From assembly GCA_030407505.1 (NCBI GenBank), contig JASDDH010000013.1, positions 30,682-94,681 on the forward strand: a stretch of DNA of 64,000 bases. Reading direction: 5' to 3'. Source of the stretch: Planococcus sp. APC 4015 (GTDB lineage: Bacteria; Actinomycetota; Actinomycetes; Actinomycetales; Microbacteriaceae). The number at the start of each line of letters is the position of its first letter. Positions within the stretch are counted from its first letter, which is position 1. Of this stretch, positions 58,715 through 64,000 are shown in pieces. The notes below the pieces were generated by a model that made no database searches, was not told the DNA's origin, and saw nothing but the letters and a program-made list of their open reading frames with translations. The translations under genes and the position numbers were made by a program.

Positions 58715-59723
58715 ACTCGACCGCGAGCACGACATCGCCCCCGGGCTCGTCGCGAAGACGAAGAAGCGGCTCGTCGTCGCGGGCGGGCGCTCGCACCCGA
58801 CGCTGTCGGTCGACGTCGCTGCGGCGATCGGCACCGAGCTCGTCCCCACCGAGTACCGCACGTTCGCGTCAGGCGAGATCCTCACGCGGTTCGAGGTCTC
58901 GATCCGCGGCTGCGACTTCTTCCTGATCCAGAGCTTCGGACCGCCGGTGAACGAGTGGCTCATGGAGACGCTCATCATGCTCGACGCCGCCAAGCGCGCG
59001 TCGGCGAAGCGCATCACGGTCGTCGCGCCGTACTACCCCTACTCTCGGCAGGACAAGAAGAGCCGCGGTCGCGAGCCCATCAGCGCGCGCCTCGTCGCCG
59101 ACCTGCTGAAGACCGCGGGCGCCGACCGCGTCATGAGCGTCGACCTGCACGCCGCTCAGATCCAGGGCTTCTTCGACGGACCCGTCGACCACCTCTTCGC
59201 CAAGCCCGTCCTGCTGGAGTACTTCGAGAAGACCCTGAGCGCGGGCGACCGGGCGAAGCTCACCGTCGTCTCTCCCGACACCGGCCGGGTGCGGGTGGCC
59301 GACACGTGGTCCGACAGCCTGGGCGCGCCGCTGGCGATCATCCACAAGCGCCGCGACCCGAACGTCGCCAACCAGGTGACGGTGAACGAGATCGTCGGTG
59401 ACGTCAGCGGACGCGTGTGCCTTCTCGTGGACGACATGATCGACACCGGGGGCACCATCGTCAAAGCGGCCGAAGCGCTGAAGAAGAACGGCGCCGAGCG
59501 CGTCATCGTCGCCGCCACGCACGCGATCTTCAGCGATCCCGCTGCGGAGCGCCTGCAGTCCGACGCCATCGACGAGGTCGTCGTCACCGACACCGTGCCG
59601 ATCCCCGACTCCAAGCGGTTCCCGTCCCTCACGATCCTCCCGATCGCGCCCCTGCTGGCCCGCGCGATCCACGAGGTCTTCGAGGACGGCTCGGTCACGA
59701 GCATGTTCGACGGCGCAGCCTGA
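58689..59723 (+). CDS. prs: Ribose-phosphate pyrophosphokinase (PRPP synthetase)
   Basis: Makes PRPP from ribose 5-phosphate and ATP for nucleotide, His, Trp and NAD synthesis. 344 residues, with an N-terminal extension of about 20 Lys-rich residues beyond the usual start. Seen: RTFASGEILTRFEVSIRGCDFFLIQSF, PYYPYSRQDKKSRGREPISARLVADLL, DLHAAQIQGFFD, and the PRPP loop VCLLVDDMIDTGGTIVKAAEAL. AGGAAG precedes ATG 58689. Co-transcribed with glmU, an arrangement common to many bacteria. Confidence 0.95.
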   Translation: MARKKKTVELDREHDIAPGLVAKTKKRLVVAGGRSHPTLSVDVAAAIGTELVPTEYRTFASGEILTRFEVSIRGCDFFLIQSFGPPVNEWLMETLIMLDAAKRASAKRITVVAPYYPYSRQDKKSRGREPISARLVADLLKTAGADRVMSVDLHAAQIQGFFDGPVDHLFAKPVLLEYFEKTLSAGDRAKLTVVSPDTGRVRVADTWSDSLGAPLAIIHKRRDPNVANQVTVNEIVGDVSGRVCLLVDDMIDTGGTIVKAAEALKKNGAERVIVAATHAIFSDPAAERLQSDAIDEVVVTDTVPIPDSKRFPSLTILPIAPLLARAIHEVFEDGSVTSMFDGAA

Positions 59724-59770
59724 GCCCGTTCCAAGGCTTCTCATAACAGCGACCTCCAGGATGGGCCTAC

Positions 59771-59789
59771 GCGCCCTCCCGGTGGGCGC
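59771..59789 (+). terminator. Weak hairpin between prs and the FMN-binding lipoprotein gene
   Basis: GCGCCC / GGGCGC stem with 7-base loop. Short; may reduce read-through only. Confidence 0.3.
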
Positions 59790-59825
59790 CGACCTCGCCG
59801 CGAGGCGCGCAGAAGGAGGACCCTC

Positions 59826-60287
59826 ATGATCCGCACCACCGCGACCCCCCGCACCATCCGCTACACCACCGCCGCGGCGCTGGGTCTGGCTGGAGCGTTC
59901 GCGCTCGCCGGCTGCTCCACGCCCGCCACCACCGACGGCGGCACGACCGACACCTCGACCGACACGAGCGGCACGACGACGGATGCCGGTTCGTACGCCG
60001 ACGGCACCTACACCGCCGAAGGGTCGTACGCGACACCCGAGACGGTCGAGACGATCGAGGTCACCCTCGACATCGAGGGCGGTGTCGTCACCGCGGTCGA
60101 GGTCGTCGGAGACCCGCAGGCCGCCGAGTCCGAGCGGTACCAGGGTGAGTTCATCGGCGGCATCTCGGACGAGGTCGTGGGCGTTCCCGTCGACGAGATC
60201 TCGGTGAGCCGTGTCGCGGGCTCGTCGCTCACGAGCGGCGGGTTCAACGAGGCGCTCGACGTCATCAAGGCCGAAGCCGCGGCCTGA
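59826..60287 (+). CDS. FMN-binding domain lipoprotein
   Basis: 153 residues. Lipoprotein signal with lipobox ALAGC (Cys30), a Thr/Ser/Asp-rich linker to about residue 55, then an FMN_bind-type domain (YADGTYTAEGSYATPETVETIEVTLDIEGGVVTAVEVVGDP). In this family FMN is attached to the Thr of an SGAT-x-T motif; here the segment reads AGSSLTS (131-137), so Ser134 would take the Thr place. ApbE, the FMN transferase, is encoded next. AGAAGGAGG before the ATG is a strong ribosome site. Likely an extracytoplasmic electron carrier. Confidence 0.87.
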   Translation: MIRTTATPRTIRYTTAAALGLAGAFALAGCSTPATTDGGTTDTSTDTSGTTTDAGSYADGTYTAEGSYATPETVETIEVTLDIEGGVVTAVEVVGDPQAAESERYQGEFIGGISDEVVGVPVDEISVSRVAGSSLTSGGFNEALDVIKAEAAA

Positions 60288-60292
60288 GCACG

Positions 60293-61177
60293 ATGACGGA
60301 GCGCGCGCATCGGCGCTTCGACGCGATCGGCACGGAGTGGCACATCGAGACCGACGTCCCCCTGCCGCCCGACGTCGTACGCGATGTCGATGACCTCATC
60401 GCGTCCTTCGACGCCGACTGGTCGCGGTTCCGCGACGATTCCCTCGTCTCGCGGCTCGCGCGCACCGGAGGGCGGATCCCCGCGCCCCCCGACGCCGCGG
60501 CGATGCTCGATGCGTTCGCCGCGTTGACGGCGGGCACCGACGGGGGAGTCAACCCGCTCGTGGGCGAGGCTCTCGCACGTCGGGGCTATGACGCGGGGCT
60601 CACGCTCGTCGACCACGGTGCGATCCCCGCGCCGCGCGATTGGCGCGACGTCGTGCAGTGGGATGCCGGTGAGCTGCGCGTGCGGCATCCGGTACTGCTC
60701 GACGTCGGCGCCCTCGGCAAGGGCCGCCTGGTCGACCTCGTGCTCGAGGTCGTGTGCGCCGGCACCACCGGTGACGTGGTCGTCGACGCCAGCGGCGACC
60801 TGGCGGTGCGCGGGTGCGCCCAGCGCATCGGACTCGAGCACCCCTTCGACCCCGACCGGGCGATCGGGGTGTGGGAGGTGACGGATGCCGCGCTCTGCGC
60901 GTCGGCGACGAACAGGCGCGCCTGGGGCGACGGGCTCCACCACGTGCTGGATGCCCGCACCGGAGAGCCGGTGCGCACGACCGCCGCGACCTGGGCGGTC
61001 GCGGACACCGCGATGCGGGCCGACGCGATCGCCACGGCGCTGTTCTTCGACGGGGGACCCCGCCTCGCGCATGCGTGGGGTGTCGAATGGGTGCGCATGG
61101 CCACGGACGGCCGGGTCGAATGGTCGCCCGGATGCCGGGCCGAGCTGTTCACGGCGCGTCCTAGGGTGGAACCGTGA
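60293..61177 (+). CDS. apbE: FAD:protein FMN transferase (ApbE)
   Basis: 294 residues. Transfers FMN from FAD to Thr or Ser of flavoproteins outside the membrane. Seen: RRFDAIGTEWHIE, FDADWSRFRDDSLVSRLAR, DVGALGKGRLVDLV, GDVVVDASGDLAVRG and C-terminal VADTAMRADAIATALFF. No signal peptide is visible, unlike many ApbE proteins; a twin-Arg or other export signal is not seen either. Five bases after the FMN-binding lipoprotein gene, its probable substrate. Confidence 0.92.
   Translation: MTERAHRRFDAIGTEWHIETDVPLPPDVVRDVDDLIASFDADWSRFRDDSLVSRLARTGGRIPAPPDAAAMLDAFAALTAGTDGGVNPLVGEALARRGYDAGLTLVDHGAIPAPRDWRDVVQWDAGELRVRHPVLLDVGALGKGRLVDLVLEVVCAGTTGDVVVDASGDLAVRGCAQRIGLEHPFDPDRAIGVWEVTDAALCASATNRRAWGDGLHHVLDARTGEPVRTTAATWAVADTAMRADAIATALFFDGGPRLAHAWGVEWVRMATDGRVEWSPGCRAELFTARPRVEP
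61162..61167 (+). promoter_or_regulatory. -10 box TAGGGT before the MOSC gene
   Basis: TAGGGT, six bases (GGAACC), GTG at 61174, inside the 3' end of apbE. Suggests an internal start for the last two genes. Confidence 0.4.
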
Positions 61178-61725
61178 CCTCCGCTTCCCCCGCCGTCCTC
61201 GCCGTCGCCCGCGACGACGGCCACCGGTTCAGCAAGCCCGTGCGCGACAGCATCACGCTCGTCGCCGATCACGGCGTCGAGGGCGATGCCCACGCGGGAG
61301 CGACGGTGCAGCACCTGCACGACAAGCGCCACCACCCCGACCGGCCCAACCTGCGGCAGGTCCATCTCATGCACGCCGAGCTGTTCGCGCAGGTCGCCGA
61401 TCGCGGGCACGTGGTCGAACCCGGCCAGCTCGGGGAGAACATCACCACCGAGGGCATCGATCTGCTCGATCTTCCCGCCCGAACCCGCCTGCGGCTGGGC
61501 GAGGAGGCCGTGGTCGAGGTGACCGGGCTGCGCAATCCCTGTACCCAGATCAACGGGCTGTCGCGTGGGCTCATGAAAGAGCTCGTCCGCGTCGACGACA
61601 CCGGTGCCACGGTGCGCCTGTCGGGCGTGATGTCGGTCGTCATCGTCGGCGGCGTGGTGCGCCCCGGCGACCGCATCGACGTCGTGCTCCCCGACGGCGC
61701 GCCCGAGCCGCTGAAGGTGGTGTGA
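61174..61725 (+). CDS. MOSC domain-containing protein
   Basis: 183-residue MOSC (molybdenum cofactor sulfurase C-terminal) protein, YiiM-like. Seen: GVEGDAHAG, RQVHLMHAELF, PGQLGENITTEGIDL, RLGEEAVVEVTGLRNPCTQI with the conserved Cys, and VRPGDRIDVVLP. Family members bind molybdenum cofactor through that Cys and take part in sulfur carrying or N-hydroxylated base reduction. Its place between apbE and the flavoreductase hints at a redox link, but GTGA overlaps are common here and co-operation is inference. Confidence 0.88.
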   Translation: MTSASPAVLAVARDDGHRFSKPVRDSITLVADHGVEGDAHAGATVQHLHDKRHHPDRPNLRQVHLMHAELFAQVADRGHVVEPGQLGENITTEGIDLLDLPARTRLRLGEEAVVEVTGLRNPCTQINGLSRGLMKELVRVDDTGATVRLSGVMSVVIVGGVVRPGDRIDVVLPDGAPEPLKVV

Positions 61726-63290
61726 CCGTGGGAACCCTCACCGCCGCCTGGAACCGCGTGTTCGCCGTCCTCGGCCGCTACTCGATGTACCGCACCGTCT
61801 TCTTCGCGCTCGCGTCGCTCACCGTCGTGTCGGTGCTGCTGTCGTTCTTCTCGCTGGTGGGTCCGACGTGGGGCGAGCTGCTCGCCTCCGTCGCCGTGCT
61901 CGCCCTCGTGTGCGTGGCGGTGGATGCCGGTGCTCAGCGCCTGATGTCGCTGCCGTGGCGCATCGAGTCGTCGCTCATCACCGCGCTCATCCTGCTGTTC
62001 GTGCTGCGACCCACCCTCGACCCGGTCGCGCTGGTGGGCGTCGCGGTCGCGGCGGCCGTGGCATCCCTCTCGAAGTACGTGCTCGCGTGGCGCGGGCGCC
62101 ACATCTTCAACCCCGCCGCCGTCGGCGCCACCGCGCTCACGCTGCTGAGCCTCGTGTGGCCCGGGCTGGGGGCGTCGGCGTGGTGGGTGGGCACTCCCGC
62201 GCTCGCCGCGCCCGTCATCGTCTTCGGGCTGGCCGTGGTGCTGCGCACCGAGAAGGTGCGCGTCGTGGCCGTGTTCCTCGTCGTCGCCGTCGGCGTCGCG
62301 ATCGTGCGCACGTCGGCCCAGTACCAGGCGGCGGGCATCGAGATCGAGATCGGCGACATCTTCTGGCCGCTGCTGTTCTCATCGCCGTTCCTGTTCCTCG
62401 GCGCGTTCATGCTGTCCGAGCCCCTCACGCTCCCGCCGCGCCGCTGGCAGCAGTTCACCGTCGCGGGCATCGTCGGGGTGCTGGCAGGCTGGCCCATCGC
62501 GCTCGGCGGCATCACCCTCGGTCAGGAGCGCGCGCTGCTGATCGGCAACCTCGTCGCGTTCGCCTTCGCGGTGCGCACGGCGGTGCGCCTCACGCTCGCG
62601 GCGCGCACCGAGCCCACGCCGACCGTCAAGGAGCTCACGTTCCAGGTGCACGACCGCCTCGCCTTCGTGCCGGGGCAGTATCTCGAGCTCGAGGTGCCCC
62701 ACCGGCATCCCGATGCGCGCGGCACCCGCCGCGAATTCAGCATCGCCTCGGCACCCGAAGACCTGCCCACCCTCAAGGTCGCGTTCAAGGACTCCGGCGG
62801 AGCCAAAGCGCTCAGTTCGTACAAGCAGGCGCTCGCCCAGGTCGAAGAGGGCGCCAAGCTCGCGATCACCGGCGTCTGGGGCGATTTCGTCCTCCCCAAG
62901 CGCGGTACGGCCCCCGTGCTCATGGTCGCCGCGGGCATCGGCGTCACGCCGTTCGTGTCGCAGCTGCGTCACCTGAAGGCAGCGGGGGAGGACCGCGACG
63001 TCGTGCTCATCTACGTCGCCTCGGAGTCCTCCGAACTCGTCTATCGCGACGACATCGCGGCCACCGGGGTCCCGGTCATCGTGTTCACGCGTGACCGCCC
63101 CGTCGATCTCCCGCACCACTGGGTGTGGGCGCAGGGCGTCCGCCTCGACGCCGAAGGTCTGCTGCGGGTCGTCCCCGACATCTCCTCGCGCCACGCCTAC
63201 GTCTCGGGCCCTCCGGGTCTCATCGCCGACCTCGCCCCCGCGCTCGAGCGCGCCCGCTCCATCACGACCGACGCCTTCAGCGGCTACTGA
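61722..63290 (+). CDS. RnfD/NqrB-like membrane domain fused to ferredoxin-NADP reductase-like domain
   Basis: 522 residues. The first ~300 form about ten membrane segments with RnfD/NqrB-like HIFNPAAVGATALTL after SKYVLAWRGR. The last ~215 are a flavoreductase: FVPGQYLELEVPH, FAD site RREFSIASAPE, NAD site VLMVAAGIGVTPFVSQLRHL and YVSGPPGLI near the end; no iron-sulfur tail. It can take electrons from NAD(P)H in the cytoplasm and pass them through the membrane, presumably to the FMN lipoprotein. GTG 61722 overlaps the MOSC stop; GTG 61728 is an alternative with a better-spaced AAGG. Confidence 0.85.
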   Translation: MTVGTLTAAWNRVFAVLGRYSMYRTVFFALASLTVVSVLLSFFSLVGPTWGELLASVAVLALVCVAVDAGAQRLMSLPWRIESSLITALILLFVLRPTLDPVALVGVAVAAAVASLSKYVLAWRGRHIFNPAAVGATALTLLSLVWPGLGASAWWVGTPALAAPVIVFGLAVVLRTEKVRVVAVFLVVAVGVAIVRTSAQYQAAGIEIEIGDIFWPLLFSSPFLFLGAFMLSEPLTLPPRRWQQFTVAGIVGVLAGWPIALGGITLGQERALLIGNLVAFAFAVRTAVRLTLAARTEPTPTVKELTFQVHDRLAFVPGQYLELEVPHRHPDARGTRREFSIASAPEDLPTLKVAFKDSGGAKALSSYKQALAQVEEGAKLAITGVWGDFVLPKRGTAPVLMVAAGIGVTPFVSQLRHLKAAGEDRDVVLIYVASESSELVYRDDIAATGVPVIVFTRDRPVDLPHHWVWAQGVRLDAEGLLRVVPDISSRHAYVSGPPGLIADLAPALERARSITTDAFSGY

Positions 63291-63330
63291 GCCGCGCGAG
63301 GTTCACCGCTCGCGCCCCGCCCCACCCCTG

Positions 63331-63391
63331 GTTCGTTTGCCTCAGATTGCGGCGCGGGGTGCTGTGTGGCGACAAGGTGAGGCAAACGAAC
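63331..63391. terminator. 14-bp inverted repeat between convergent genes
   Basis: Arms GTTCGTTTGCCTCA (63331-63344) and TGAGGCAAACGAAC (63378-63391), 33-base spacer, between the flavoreductase stop and the histidine kinase stop. Could end both transcripts. The arms are AT-richer than the surroundings. Confidence 0.55.
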
Positions 63392-63408
63392 TCGGGAGGG
63401 CGTCGGGT

Positions 63409-64000
63409 TCAGGATGCCGCGGCGCTCGGCCGCGCGGTCGGAAGCCGCAGTTCGAACGTCGTGTCGCCGGGGGTGCTCTGCACCGTGAGAGATCCGTCGT
63501 GCGCCTGCACGATCGCGCGGGCGATCGACAGACCCAGGCCCGTTCCGCCCGTCTTGCGGGCGCGCGAGCTGTCGGCTCGCGAGAAGCGCTCGAAGAGCTC
63601 GTCGGCGATCGCCTCGTCCACTCCGGGACCGTCGTCGTGCACGCGCACGACCGCGTCCTGACCGTCGCGGCGCACCGAGACGGTCACCGTCGTGCCCTCG
63701 GGCGTGTGGATGCGCGCGTTCGCCAGCAGATTGCCGATCACCTGGTTGAGCCGGCCGGTGTCTCCGGCGACGACGACCGGCTCGTCGTCGAGGTCCAGCA
63801 CCCACTGGTGCCCGTGGTCGGCCGCCTGTGCGTCGCCGACGCCCTCGATCGCGAGGCGCGAGAGGTCGACCGAGCCGTAGACCAGCTCCTGGCCCTCGTC
63901 GAGCCGCGCGAGCAGCAGCAGGTCCTCGACGAGCGTCGTCATGCGCAGCGATTGAGCCTGGATGCGCTCGAGCGACGCTTCCGTCGTCTCGACCACCCCC
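63409..64000 (-). CDS. Sensor histidine kinase, C-terminal part (5' end beyond window)
   Basis: The visible ~197 residues hold the end of the dimerisation helix (IQAQSLRMTTLVEDLLLLARLDEG) and the full HATPase domain: N box LNQVIGNLLANARIHTP, G1 VHDDGPGVDE, F box LFERFSRAD, G2 GGTGLGLSIARAIVQAHDG. The phospho-accepting His lies outside. Autophosphorylates and passes phosphate to a response regulator, which should lie to the right. Signal unknown. Confidence 0.92.
   Translation of the reverse strand, partial: GVVETTEASLERIQAQSLRMTTLVEDLLLLARLDEGQELVYGSVDLSRLAIEGVGDAQAADHGHQWVLDLDDEPVVVAGDTGRLNQVIGNLLANARIHTPEGTTVTVSVRRDGQDAVVRVHDDGPGVDEAIADELFERFSRADSSRARKTGGTGLGLSIARAIVQAHDGSLTVQSTPGDTTFELRLPTARPSAAAS

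Overview
The window reads as chromosomal DNA of a high-GC actinobacterium, most likely Microbacterium or a close relative in Microbacteriaceae. Reasons: very high third-position GC, dense gene packing with GTGA/ATGA stop-start overlaps, many genes with a TANNNT box only 6-7 bases before the start codon (leaderless transcripts), the coproporphyrin-type heme gene set with HemQ, a DUF222/HNH protein, and Microbacteriaceae-type small genes. This is inference from gene content; I could run no search.

Layout. 1-4070 (minus strand): a truncated sugar-binding lipoprotein with its ROK regulator, a NYN/OST-HTH RNA-binding protein and a Gfo/Idh/MocA oxidoreductase. 4125-11837: an M20 peptidase, then MetY, a quinone-reductase-like enzyme and the giant helicase HrpA on the minus strand. 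11838-12375 is non-coding and carries five copies of a 20-base repeat. 12376-16498: an ArsR-type HTH reading in frame into an aldo-keto reductase, then an LPXTG-anchored surface protein. 16531-24126: heme genes hemA < > hemE-cgoX-hemQ-hemC-hemB-hemL, without hemD or ferrochelatase. 24081-26513: a protein mannosyltransferase and rsmI, divergent with overlapping -10 boxes.

26612-33843: a galactan/galacto-oligosaccharide locus (ABC permeases, binding protein, GH42 beta-galactosidase, LacI regulator). Its operator, centred on GACCGGTC, recurs twice before the secreted GH53 endo-galactanase at 53481, so the two loci look like one regulon. 33900-46554: metG-tatD-ksgA-ispE, twice interrupted by other genes (HNH protein, two MFS transporters; phosphodiesterase, Stealth glycan phosphotransferase, aldo-keto reductase). 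46605-50112: an Eis-like acetyltransferase, then an operon of CoA-disulfide reductase-rhodanese, a CsoR-family sensor lacking the copper His, and a 55-residue Cys-rich protein, preceded by two CsoR-type operator boxes. 50204-53301: ABC-F ATPase, a small membrane protein and a MarR regulator.

57175-59723: tRNA-Gln(TTG), glmU beginning two bases after the tRNA, and prs. 59826-63290: a flavin-based electron-transfer cluster (FMN-binding lipoprotein, ApbE, MOSC protein, RnfD-like membrane domain fused to a ferredoxin-reductase-like domain). A truncated histidine kinase ends the window. The most interesting items are the shared galactan operator, the probable persulfide-sensing operon, the flavinylation cluster, the ArsR-AKR fusion and the unexplained intergenic repeats.
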